Assembly (NCBI RefSeq): GCF_004167675.1
Contig: NZ_SEZQ01000008.1
Reading direction: 5' to 3' (one strand)
Length of the DNA: 64,000 nucleotides
Source: Aliivibrio finisterrensis_A
GTDB taxonomy: Bacteria; Pseudomonadota; Gammaproteobacteria; Enterobacterales; Vibrionaceae
Positions 17,388 to 25,521 of this stretch are shown here, in pieces (position 1 is the stretch's first letter; the number at the start of each line of letters is the position of its first letter). A model generated the notes under the pieces. The model did not search any database and was not told where the DNA came from. It saw nothing but the letters and a program-made list of their open reading frames with translations. Position numbers and translations under genes: made by a program.

Positions 17388-18257
17388 ATGAAAACATTGG
17401 ATACTGATCTGCTTAAAACCTTCTTAGAAGTCACAAAAACGCGTCATTTTGGACGTGCTGCAGAGCATTTATTTCTTACACAATCAGCCGTGAGCTTTCG
17501 TGTGCGTCAGTTAGAATCACAGCTAGGGAATTCTTTATTTACTCGCCAGCGCCATAATGTTCAATTAACGGCTGCGGGTGAGCGCCTTCTTCCTTATGCT
17601 GAAGCTATTTTACAAACATGGGGCCGAGCAAAGCAGGATGTTGCATTGACCGAAGAATACAACTCTCAGATCACTATTGGAGCAAGTGCGCTCATTTGGG
17701 AGTTTGATGGCATTTCTGATTGGATAAACGGTATTTACGATGCCGTTCAAGGATTGGCTCTTCGATTAGAATCCATACCTCGACAAGAACTTGCTAAATC
17801 ATTACTTGATAAAAGTGTCGATCTTTTTATTACCAGTGAACCACCAAAAATTGATGGTATCCGTGTATGTAAAATTCGTGATTATCAATTGCAATTAGTC
17901 TCCAATCAAATCGATTGTACTATTAGCAGTATTCAGCCTCTTCCTTTGGTTTATTTAGATTGGGGAGCACGTTTTTCTATTCAACACAGTAAAATAAATG
18001 AATTGCAGAAAACACCTATTCTACACACTCATTCATCAAGAATGGCACTAGATTATTTAATAGCCCACCCAAGCGTTGGCTATTTACCTGCACCTGTGAT
18101 TAATCAAAGTGTTGAAAATGGTGAGCTTTATGTGGTTGAAAACGCACCAATTATGGAGCAAGCCCTATATTTAGTGTGGCAAGAAAAAAGCGACAAAGCC
18201 GATCTTATTGAACAAATCACGGCAATTAACCCTAACATGGTAACGAAAAGCGTCTAA
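17388..18257 (+). CDS. hdfR: HdfR-type LysR transcriptional regulator
   Basis: This 289-residue LysR protein has a helix-turn-helix at about residues 17-40 ([24 protein letters not shown]), close to E. coli HdfR, which begins [23 protein letters not shown]. The rest is the periplasmic-binding-like effector domain. HdfR represses the flagellar master operon in enterics; vibrios lack flhDC, so the target here must differ. The ATG at 17388 follows AAAGAG; an earlier GTG at 17364 would add eight residues unlike the family. It is divergent from maoP across about 120 bp and is followed by a strong terminator. Confidence 0.85.
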   Translation: [289 protein letters not shown]

Positions 18258-18283
18258 TTTCTCGCTATAAAATACAACAATAC

Positions 18284-18313
18284 AATTAGGGACTCTAAGG
18301 AGTCCTTAATTTT
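18284..18313 (+). terminator. Intrinsic terminator of hdfR
   Basis: This is a 12-bp stem (AATTAGGGACTC with GAGTCCTTAATT, one G-T pair, loop TAAG) followed by TTT. It lies 27 bp after the hdfR stop. Confidence 0.85.
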
Positions 18314-18420
18314 ATCAGCCATTCAGGTAAATCATTGTATTAAAGGGTTTAATAAAATAAATCTAATTACTATAATCATATATCCTTTTGAAAACAGGCT
18401 TCCATCTATGGAGTACGACA

Positions 18421-19770
18421 TTGAACGAACATCAAGATTTATCATTCCAACTCGAAACGCTATTCAATGCCGACGACCAACAGCAACAAATAAGCTTACT
18501 GGGTGAATTTGTAGAAAATGGGTTAGATACGGGTTCTATTGCGCGTATTTTAGAGTCTTTCCCAGTTGATGACCGTGTGCAATTATGGCGACACTTGCCA
18601 TTAGAAATGCACATTGATGTATTAACTGAAATGCGTGCTGATGCTCGTGTGGCAATTCTAGAAGAACTGTCAGAGGCAGAGTTAAACTTCACCTTAGCTA
18701 AACTGGATAACTTATCGTTAATCGAGTGGGCGGAGTCTCTGCCTGATGAAATATTCAGCCTTGCTTTACAACTTATCAGCCGTGATGAACTCGATTTATA
18801 TGATGATGCAAAACAGTATGAAGATGATGAAGTAGGTCACTGGGCTGACCGAAAAATTGCAACATTACCTTTTAATGTCAGTGTTGGGCGAGCTAAAAAG
18901 CTATTAAAAACTAATTTATTTCAATCGCATCAATATATGCACTTGATTAACCGAGCGCATAAATTTCACGGTATTGTGCAATACACAGATATTTTGACTG
19001 CTGATGATTCAGTTAAAATCAACACATTGAAATTAGAAGATTGCTTAGTGCTTAATGTGCACCAACCTCTCAATGAAAGTATTGAAGCCGTTGAGCACTC
19101 AGCCGTACCCAGTGTGGCGATTATTGACGACGATAATGTTTTAATTGGGCAACTTGATTGGCAATTTGCGATTAATACTCAACGTGAAATTTACGAAACT
19201 CGCTTAATGGCCGGTACCGGTATGGATGAAGGGGACGATCTTTTCTCTCCTATCATTAAGAGTTCAAAAAAACGTGGGGTTTGGCTTGGTATTAATTTAC
19301 TTACCGCTATCTTAGCTTCTGTAACGATTGGCTTATTTGAAGATGTGATCACGCAAGTGGTTGCGCTTGCCGTATTAATGCCGATTGTGGCTTCTATGGG
19401 TGGTATTGCTGGTAGCCAAACATTAACCTTAATGGTTCGTGCGATGGCTCTCAATCAAATCACCCCTGGTAACCGCTTTGCGTTATTAAAAAATGAATTA
19501 GGGATTGGTTCAATCAATGGTTTGTTATGGTCATTAATCATCGGCGGTATTGCTGGAGCTTGGTTCCAATCATTCGCTTTAGGCGCCACAATTTCACTCG
19601 CGATTATTGTAAACATTATTACGGCGGCCTTGTTTGGTGTACTTATTCCTATCACGCTAGATAAGTTTAAGTTAGATCCTGCGCTTGCTGGCTCAGTTAT
19701 TTTAACTACTGTAACTGATGTGGTCGGCTTCTTTGCTTTCTTAGGAACAGCAAGTTTGGTGATGATGTAA
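18421..19770 (+). CDS. mgtE: MgtE magnesium transporter, TTG start
   Basis: This is an MgtE-family divalent cation channel of about 449 residues. An acidic N domain (about 1-125, with GSIARILESFPVDDRVQLW), CBS-like repeats (about 130-255) and five C-terminal helices (about 280-445) are visible. Typical segments are MPIVASMGGIAGSQTLTLMVRAMA and ITAALFGVLIPITLDKFKLDPALAGSVILTT, with the pore acidic residue in TDVVGFFAF. It imports Mg2+, gated by cytosolic Mg2+. No ATG lies in the right place. I favour the TTG at 18421 because GGAG sits seven bases upstream; another in-frame TTG at 18388 has no good ribosome site. It is transcribed alone. Confidence 0.88.
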   Translation: MNEHQDLSFQLETLFNADDQQQQISLLGEFVENGLDTGSIARILESFPVDDRVQLWRHLPLEMHIDVLTEMRADARVAILEELSEAELNFTLAKLDNLSLIEWAESLPDEIFSLALQLISRDELDLYDDAKQYEDDEVGHWADRKIATLPFNVSVGRAKKLLKTNLFQSHQYMHLINRAHKFHGIVQYTDILTADDSVKINTLKLEDCLVLNVHQPLNESIEAVEHSAVPSVAIIDDDNVLIGQLDWQFAINTQREIYETRLMAGTGMDEGDDLFSPIIKSSKKRGVWLGINLLTAILASVTIGLFEDVITQVVALAVLMPIVASMGGIAGSQTLTLMVRAMALNQITPGNRFALLKNELGIGSINGLLWSLIIGGIAGAWFQSFALGATISLAIIVNIITAALFGVLIPITLDKFKLDPALAGSVILTTVTDVVGFFAFLGTASLVMM

Positions 19771-19854
19771 ACGCCCAATATCGAACGACTTCACCATCAC
19801 CTGAAAATCGTTTAGGTAATACCGTTATTTAGTGACAATGGCCGCGATTATATT

Positions 19855-19891
19855 GATTATCCTAACTACTATGAAGATAGATAGGATAATC
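19855..19891. other. 10-bp perfect inverted repeat downstream of mgtE
   Basis: GATTATCCTA and TAGGATAATC are separated by 17 bases. It could fold in the mgtE 3' transcript or act as an operator. There is no T run, so it is not a classical terminator. Confidence 0.4.
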
Positions 19892-20085
19892 ACGCATAAA
19901 TACTGAGCACCCGCACTCGGAGTTTGCGACAATTCAATAACGTCAGTTTCCCTATTAATAACCTTGATTAATATCTAAATTTTGACAATTAATCAATTCG
20001 TAGATTAAAAATATATATTCCCCTGCCGCAAGATCAAAGAAACGTTACTTCCTTTTGTTTAACTTAATGCTCGCTATACATCTAT

Positions 20086-20136
20086 TATACCATTCTGGAT
20101 AAATAGTTGATCAGATACTTATGTAGATTGGTATTA
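20086..20136 (+). repeat. 51-bp dispersed palindromic repeat, copy 1
   Basis: This copy begins TATACCATTCTGG and ends TAGATTGGTATTA. It matches the copy at 40382-40432 at 47 of 51 positions by eye. Outer ends TATACC and GGTATT are inverted, and the middle (ATAAATAGTTGATCAGATAC) is an imperfect palindrome around TGATCA. It lies just upstream of the racemase gene. Confidence 0.8.
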
Positions 20137-20182
20137 TTTGAATGCAAATAAACAGCATTCAAACGACTCAAAAGGAATGTTC

Positions 20183-21292
20183 ATGAGCAGTATTACAAAA
20201 CCACGAATTGGCATTATTGGTGGAATGGGAAATGAAGCTTTAGTTGATTTAATTGAAAAAATAGCATCCCTACCTAACTCTGAAGATAGAGAATACATTG
20301 CATTTGGAAATGCAAGGCTGGCTTATAAACCAGAAGAAGTAATGCATTCATGGCAACCAACAGATTTACCTGAATTACGAAAAAAAGACACGGCTTTATA
20401 TACATTAAGACTAATGCAGCACCTCGGCGTCGATATCATGGGGCTTGCTTGTAATAGTGCCCATGAACTATTTAGAACCCTACTGCCAGACATTCCTATC
20501 ACCTTTGTGGATATGCTTAATCAAACTGCGCATAGCTTACAAGGAACCAAGGATAACGTTCTCGTAATGGGAGTAAATAACTTAGTGAACTCTGGTTTAT
20601 ACCAATCAGCACTACAGGAACAAGGAGTCTTATCAACAAAACCGTCACAAGAAAATCAACAAAAAGTAATGACGGCAATTTATGATCCTAAGTTTGGTAT
20701 TAAAACCGCAAAAATTACCCAAGAAGCAGAAAAATTACTGTGTGATGTTATTCGTGAGGAGTCGGAGCAACAAGGTTGTTCAAAAGTAGTTTTAGGTTGT
20801 ACCGAATTACCGTTGGCCCTCACGGCATTGAGTTGTGAACGATTTAAAACTAACGGTTGGCTACCCAAACATATTGATATTATCGATGCCTCTTTTGTTC
20901 TCGCAGAATGTTTATTGAGAACAAGTGGCAAAGGGTCTCCCTTAACTCACCCACATCACTTTTATCAAGGTCAGCACATTGATTGGTTCGCTCCACTGAC
21001 CATAAAAGTAAGTTCACCCAATAACATCGCACGTATCCAAAAAGACATTCTTTTTCATACTGTTGATTTTCTTTCTAAAAGAGGCCGTTCTGTTACCGGT
21101 AGTTATATGCATTTACCTACCTTATTTATATCAGACACAGCGATTGATGCTCAAGCGAAGCTAACAGATATGGGGATTTTAATTCATTCTGAGAATGATG
21201 ATCTTGACTCATTGATTATCAACACATTAGATAGCTATTACTCAGATATGGAAAAAACACTAAGTCTTAACGAGCAAGAAATGCAAAATTGA
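20183..21292 (+). CDS. Aspartate/glutamate racemase family protein with C-terminal extension
   Basis: This is a 369-residue protein whose first ~250 residues form an Asp/Glu racemase domain. It has the N-terminal GIIGGMGNEAL loop and two catalytic cysteines, C90 in LACNSAH and C206 in LGCTELPLAL, so both proton-transfer sites are intact. It should interconvert amino-acid enantiomers, probably aspartate or glutamate, without cofactor. The last ~115 residues (from about HPHHFYQGQHIDWF) are additional to the usual 230-250 residue family length and I do not recognise them. The ATG at 20183 has AAAGGA eight bases upstream; an earlier in-frame ATG at 20138 lies directly after the repeat and lacks a ribosome site. 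A terminator follows. Confidence 0.8.
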   Translation: MSSITKPRIGIIGGMGNEALVDLIEKIASLPNSEDREYIAFGNARLAYKPEEVMHSWQPTDLPELRKKDTALYTLRLMQHLGVDIMGLACNSAHELFRTLLPDIPITFVDMLNQTAHSLQGTKDNVLVMGVNNLVNSGLYQSALQEQGVLSTKPSQENQQKVMTAIYDPKFGIKTAKITQEAEKLLCDVIREESEQQGCSKVVLGCTELPLALTALSCERFKTNGWLPKHIDIIDASFVLAECLLRTSGKGSPLTHPHHFYQGQHIDWFAPLTIKVSSPNNIARIQKDILFHTVDFLSKRGRSVTGSYMHLPTLFISDTAIDAQAKLTDMGILIHSENDDLDSLIINTLDSYYSDMEKTLSLNEQEMQN

Positions 21293-21349
21293 CATAAGCC
21301 GTTCGAACAATGAAACCTAATACTCACTAAATCTTAAGATATGAAAACA

Positions 21350-21388
21350 AAAACGCCTAAAACTGCTGGCTTTAGGCGTTACTTTTAA
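21350..21388. terminator. Bidirectional intrinsic terminator after the racemase gene
   Basis: AACGCCTAAA and TTTAGGCGTT form a perfect 10-bp stem with a nine-base loop, with A and T flanks. It separates the racemase gene from the convergent SnoaL-like gene. Confidence 0.85.
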
Positions 21389-21443
21389 TTAGATAAAACC
21401 TCTAAGAATAAATTACTCAACCACATAATCTCAAAAATGCTTT

Positions 21444-21818
21444 CTAACGCTCGCCTTGTACTTCAAAGTCATCAGAAATCAAACGCGCTTTACCATCCTT
21501 TTGAATTGTCCAATGTTCACGGTGTACAGCACCAAATGCTTTGTTCATCGTCCAATTTGCCGTTAATAGGTAGCCATCTTCACCAATTGGCTCCCATTTA
21601 ACTTCGGTATAATCCACATCAGAAAAACCTTGATCCATAATGTTTTGCCAAAATGCTTGGATCTCTTCGCGGCCTGTAAATGTACCAAATGGGCGTGCTT
21701 CCATTACCGTACCTTCAGCATATTGTGCTGCACAACCTGCTGCATCTTGAGAATTAAAAGCCAGTTTCCATGCTGAAATGCCAGCTTTGCATGCTGCTAA
21801 AATTTGTTCTTGTGCCAT
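21444..21818 (-). CDS. SnoaL/NTF2-like fold protein
   Basis: This is a 124-residue soluble protein of the NTF2-like (SnoaL/DUF4440-type) superfamily. An N-terminal helix pair (ILAACKAGISAWKLAFNSQDAAGCAAQYAEG) leads into a curved beta sheet with the EARPFGTFTGREEIQAFWQNIMDQGF segment typical of the fold. Members are small ketosteroid-isomerase-like enzymes or ligand binders; the reaction here is unknown. I start at 21818 because GGAG lies eight bases before that ATG; the longer frame adds a hydrophobic stretch unlike the family. It is divergent from a LysR gene, its likely regulator. Confidence 0.75.
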   Translation of the reverse strand: MAQEQILAACKAGISAWKLAFNSQDAAGCAAQYAEGTVMEARPFGTFTGREEIQAFWQNIMDQGFSDVDYTEVKWEPIGEDGYLLTANWTMNKAFGAVHREHWTIQKDGKARLISDDFEVQGER

Positions 21819-21933
21819 GATTGTTTCTCCTAATGTTTGTATAAAATAAACTATACGTGCATTATTGAAATCAAAAAACAAGCCAATAAGAAAACACTGT
21901 TTAATAAAATAGAACAATAGGATTTAAAAGAGC

Positions 21934-22800
21934 ATGAACAAACTTAAACAGATGACCCTTTTTATGACGATTGTTGAAACAGGATCAATCACTAAAGCGG
22001 CTGAGAAATTGGAACTATCTAAGTCTGTGATTAGCCAACACTTAAAGCAACTAGAGCATGAGCTTGCTATTCCATTGCTCAAACGTACAACAAGAAAACA
22101 ATCACTCACCGCCTCTGGAGAGCATTTCTATCTACAATGCTGTGAGATGCACAAATTAGCAGAAAAGGCATGGAATGATATCTTACATCAGCAAGAATCG
22201 CCTCAAGGGAAATTGTCTGTCACCGCTCCGCACGCCTTAATGAGCAGCATTGTCATACCAGCTCTTAGCTCCGTATTTAACACGCACAAAGAAGTGGAAC
22301 TAAACTTAATTGCGCATGATGGACAGCTTGATTTGATGCAGGAAGAAATCGACCTAGCTATCCGCGTTGGCGAATCAAAATTAAGCAACCTAAAGCAAAA
22401 GCGCATTGGAACCATACAAGACATATTGTGTATCGCCAAAGACTACCCAGAATTTACTATTGATAGCATTGAAGCTTTGCCTTATGTTGCAAACCACTGG
22501 CAATCAAAACAAATTTCGCATCAGCTAATAAATACGACCACAAAAAATACCCGAGTTATAAACTTTATCGCTGCGCATCAAGTCAACACCGTTCAAAATA
22601 GTTTAGCTTTAATAAAAAATGGGTTTGGGATTGGGCTTCTTCCTGAGTTTATCTATTTGCAACATCAAGATGAGTTAAAAGAAGTATTACCGACTTTTGA
22701 AATGAAAGCGTCTAATGTCTATGCACTTCATCCCTTTCATGGGCAAGTTCCAATTAGTGTAAGAATGGCAATTGATGCAATTGAAAGTGCATTAGCCTAG
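21934..22800 (+). CDS. LysR family transcriptional regulator
   Basis: This 288-residue LysR protein has an N-terminal winged helix (ITKAAEKLELSKSVISQHLKQLEHEL, about residues 16-41) and a substrate-binding domain including VIPALSSVFNTHKEVELNLIAHDGQLDLMQEEIDLAIRVGE. The pattern resembles the CrgA/DsdC-like group that controls a divergent neighbour. The divergent gene 115 bp away encodes the SnoaL-like protein, so that is the natural target. AGGATTTAAAAGAG provides the ribosome site. No effector can be named. Confidence 0.82.
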   Translation: MNKLKQMTLFMTIVETGSITKAAEKLELSKSVISQHLKQLEHELAIPLLKRTTRKQSLTASGEHFYLQCCEMHKLAEKAWNDILHQQESPQGKLSVTAPHALMSSIVIPALSSVFNTHKEVELNLIAHDGQLDLMQEEIDLAIRVGESKLSNLKQKRIGTIQDILCIAKDYPEFTIDSIEALPYVANHWQSKQISHQLINTTTKNTRVINFIAAHQVNTVQNSLALIKNGFGIGLLPEFIYLQHQDELKEVLPTFEMKASNVYALHPFHGQVPISVRMAIDAIESALA

Positions 22801-22886
22801 TTATCAACCGACTACACTTCATTTTATTCATTGAATTACGAATTGTCTCAATATTTAGTAAAGTACCAACCAAAGAAAAAGGTATT

Positions 22887-22943
22887 ATGTACGGCTACAT
22901 TTATCACGCATTAACCCTTTATATTCAAAGGAAAAAATTATGA
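22887..22943 (+). CDS. Possible 18-codon upstream ORF overlapping the 3D-domain gene
   Basis: ATG at 22887 opens an 18-residue frame (MYGYIYHALTLYIQRKKL). It ends in a TGA that overlaps the ATG of the next gene (ATGA). AAAAAGG lies four bases before it, close for a ribosome site. The overlap would allow translational coupling. It may equally be chance in an AT-rich leader. Confidence 0.3.
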   Translation: MYGYIYHALTLYIQRKKL

Positions 22944-23329
22944 AAATTCGTTTTTATCTTCTTGCAGCACTCACTATGACATCACTTTTTGGCTGTGGAG
23001 GAGGTGAACAATCTCTAAAAGTAACCGCAAGTGCATACACATCAAGTGTTGGTGAAACCGATGACACACCAAATCTTGCTGCTTGGGGTGATACCCTTAA
23101 ACCAGGAATGAAATCCATTGCCGTATCAAGAGATCTTATCGATATGGGGCTTACGCATAACCAAGAAGTAAGAATCGAAGGGCTTGATGGCACATACCTA
23201 GTACTAGATAAAATGAATAAGCGCTGGAAAAAGAAGATTGATATTTACATGGGTGAAGATGTTAAAAAAGCAAGACAGTGGGGTAAAAAAGAAGTCGTTA
23301 TCTATTGGACTGTAGAAGAAGAAAAATAA
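22940..23329 (+). CDS. 3D-domain lipoprotein
   Basis: This is a 129-residue protein with a lipoprotein signal (MKIRFYLLAALTMTSLFGCG, lipobox LFGC, Cys at residue 19). The mature region is a 3D (Asp-Asp-Asp) double-psi beta-barrel: VTASAYTSSVGETDDTPNLAAWGD, IAVSRDLIDMGLTHNQEVRIEG and LDKMNKRWKKKIDIYMG. The last of these replaces the usual DTM...IDIY catalytic Asp cluster. Related folds occur in MltA and RlpA cell-wall enzymes, so a role at peptidoglycan is likely but unproven. AAAGGAAAAAATT precedes the ATG, and a terminator follows. Confidence 0.78.
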   Translation: MKIRFYLLAALTMTSLFGCGGGEQSLKVTASAYTSSVGETDDTPNLAAWGDTLKPGMKSIAVSRDLIDMGLTHNQEVRIEGLDGTYLVLDKMNKRWKKKIDIYMGEDVKKARQWGKKEVVIYWTVEEEK

Positions 23330-23364
23330 GACTTAGGTTATTCTAAATATTAACACTCTCACTC

Positions 23365-23395
23365 AAAGTGGCTTCGTTATGAAGCCACTTTTTTA
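23365..23395. terminator. Intrinsic terminator between the 3D-domain gene and phoX
   Basis: AAAGTGGCTTC, loop GTTAT, GAAGCCACTTT with six T residues on the plus strand. The two genes converge here, and the A run upstream suits the minus strand as well. Confidence 0.9.
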
Positions 23396-23413
23396 TATCT
23401 AAATATAGTGTTC

Positions 23414-25276
23414 CTAACTGCCGATCACACCACCATTATCTTTAGTTACCATCACAATGGTTGAACGAGGTTTGTTATTTCCCCCTTGTGGAAAATGCCC
23501 CGATGGGTGCTGCACACCAACAAACATGGTTTTTTGATCTTCAGAAAAAGTAAGCCCGGTAATTTCACAGCCAATCGGCCCAGTTAAGAAACGACGCACT
23601 TCTCCAGTCTTAGGATCACCACATAACATTTGATTATTACCTTGCCCTGCAAAGTCCCCTTTGTTTGAGTAATTTCCATCGGTTTGAATCCATAGGCGTC
23701 CTGCTTTATCAAAACCAATACCATCAGGGCTATTAAACATATTGTCTTTATTGATGTTGCCACTACCAGCGTACAAATTGCCTTTATGAACCGTTGGATT
23801 CCCTGCTATTAGGTACAAATCCCATTGGAATGTATCACTCACATGATCGCCATTTGTAGGCTCCCAACGCACGATTTGACCGTAATGGTTTTCAGCTCGT
23901 GGGTTAACGCCATCGATATCTTGCCCTTCTTTAACACCACGATATTTATTATTGGTTAGTGTACAAAATACGTGTTTTTTATCAGGATGAATAGCAACCC
24001 ATTCAGGTCTGTCCATTGTGGTCGCGCCTACTTGTGTCGCTGCACGACGAGCAAAAATCATCACCTCAGCTTGACTATTAAAGCCATTTTCTTTGGTTAA
24101 TCCATTCTTACCATAAGTGAGCTCTAACCACTGACCATCGCCTTCTAACTTGTCGTCATTCATTGCAAACTTAGCAACATAAAGAGTGCCCTCTTCTAGC
24201 AAGTCTCGGTTAGCTAAGTTATTGCCTTCTTGGTATTTGCCTTTAGATACGAACTTATAAAGATGCTCGCCACGTTCATCATCACCAAGATACACCACGA
24301 CATGACCATCATCGTTTACGACTAATGCGGCATTTTCATGTTTAAATCGACCTAGCGCCGTTCGTTTTAATGGAGTAGAGGTTGGATCATTCGGATCAAT
24401 TTCAACTACCCAGCCAAAACGATTTGGTTCATTCGGATTTTTAGCCACATCAAAGCGATCATCAAAATTGTGCCATTGATATTTACTTTGCTTGGCTTTT
24501 ACACCGTATCGTTTGTCATCTGGGGTTAATTCTATCGCTTTCTCTGAACCAAAGAATGAATTAAAGTTTTCTTCACAAGTTAAATAGGTGCCCCAAGGCG
24601 TTTCACCATTTGCGCAGTTATTAAAAGTACCCAATACTTTTTTGCCTGTTGGGTCCGCTTTAGTTTTCAATAAATCATGACCTGCGGCAGGACCCGTCAC
24701 TTCCATTTCCGTATTTGCAGTAATACGACGGTTGACTTTACTTGTTGGATCCAGCATCCATTGACCGTTCTTTCTTACAATTTCAACAATGGTAATCCCT
24801 ACCGCAGCTTGTGCTTTGGCAACATCATCTGCCGTCATCGCTTTGCCTTGATGCGCGAACAAGTACTCATAATTGGTGTATTCATTATTGACCGCAAGAA
24901 TGGCGCGATCTTTTGATAAAGGGAATATACTCATACCATCGGTATTATCACCAAATTGCTGCGCCTGTGCTTTCGAGTCTTGCTTACCGTTAGGGTTAAA
25001 TTGAGGAGCATTCGCAAAGATAGGATCGCCCCACGACATCAAAGTACTAGAGCTATAACCTTTAGGAAGGATAATGGAATCACTGGTAGATGTTGGGATG
25101 GCCTCAAAATTTAATAATGAGCTATCCATACTACCAGCAATGGCTTTTGCTACTGGGTTTAACGCTAAAAAAGCGCCAACACCTGCCGCTGCTGTTCCCA
25201 TCAGAAAACCTCGACGAGATAAACGTGCACTCACCATATTGCTAAAATCTGATTCTTTCTCTACAAAATTGCTCAT
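23414..25276 (-). CDS. phoX: PhoX-family alkaline phosphatase, Tat substrate
   Basis: This is a 620-residue DUF839/PhoX protein with a twin-arginine signal (SRRGFLMG at residues 20-27, then a hydrophobic stretch to about 47). PhoX is a secreted or periplasmic Ca/Fe-dependent phosphatase that releases phosphate from organic esters. Family segments visible include YTNYEYLFAHQGK, WGTYLTCEENFNSFFG, GRFKHENAALVVNDDGHVVVYLGDDERGEHLYKFVS and PDGIGFDKAGRLWIQTDGN, which carry the acidic metal ligands. It is monocistronic. I looked for a Pho box upstream and saw no convincing one, so phosphate control is not evident. The symbol is by family resemblance. Confidence 0.85.
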   Translation of the reverse strand: MSNFVEKESDFSNMVSARLSRRGFLMGTAAAGVGAFLALNPVAKAIAGSMDSSLLNFEAIPTSTSDSIILPKGYSSSTLMSWGDPIFANAPQFNPNGKQDSKAQAQQFGDNTDGMSIFPLSKDRAILAVNNEYTNYEYLFAHQGKAMTADDVAKAQAAVGITIVEIVRKNGQWMLDPTSKVNRRITANTEMEVTGPAAGHDLLKTKADPTGKKVLGTFNNCANGETPWGTYLTCEENFNSFFGSEKAIELTPDDKRYGVKAKQSKYQWHNFDDRFDVAKNPNEPNRFGWVVEIDPNDPTSTPLKRTALGRFKHENAALVVNDDGHVVVYLGDDERGEHLYKFVSKGKYQEGNNLANRDLLEEGTLYVAKFAMNDDKLEGDGQWLELTYGKNGLTKENGFNSQAEVMIFARRAATQVGATTMDRPEWVAIHPDKKHVFCTLTNNKYRGVKEGQDIDGVNPRAENHYGQIVRWEPTNGDHVSDTFQWDLYLIAGNPTVHKGNLYAGSGNINKDNMFNSPDGIGFDKAGRLWIQTDGNYSNKGDFAGQGNNQMLCGDPKTGEVRRFLTGPIGCEITGLTFSEDQKTMFVGVQHPSGHFPQGGNNKPRSTIVMVTKDNGGVIGS

Positions 25277-25521
25277 CCTACTTCCCTTTTGAAATTGTTA
25301 TTTTTATAACTACGTTTTATATAATCAGAAGTAGCGTAAAGGGGTTTGATGACAAAATTATTGAAAGGTTATGACGGTTTTATTGCGTGTTTAGAAAAAT
25401 TTTTAACGTTAACAACCTATCCTTTAGATAAAAGATTGAGAATAGTGCCAACATCAGTACAATGCCAAAATCAACAACGTTGTAAACCATTCAATTTTGC
25501 ATTTATACAAAGGCCTGTTAC

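Larger units (their letters stand above)
19771..20182. other. 412-bp gene-free region with a repeat and an inverted repeat
   Basis: I see no supported gene between mgtE and the racemase gene. It contains a 10-bp perfect inverted repeat (GATTATCCTA at 19855-19864, TAGGATAATC at 19882-19891) and one copy of a 51-bp dispersed repeat (20086-20136) immediately before the racemase ribosome site. No clear terminator for mgtE is visible other than this inverted repeat, which lacks a T run. Confidence 0.6.

Noticed and set aside
20086..20136. 51-bp repeat as a complete insertion sequence end
   Set aside because: No transposase gene, no long terminal repeats and no target duplication are visible; it is a short non-coding repeat.
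25277..25345. Search for a Pho box upstream of phoX
   Set aside because: No CTGTCAT-type direct repeats with proper spacing were visible.
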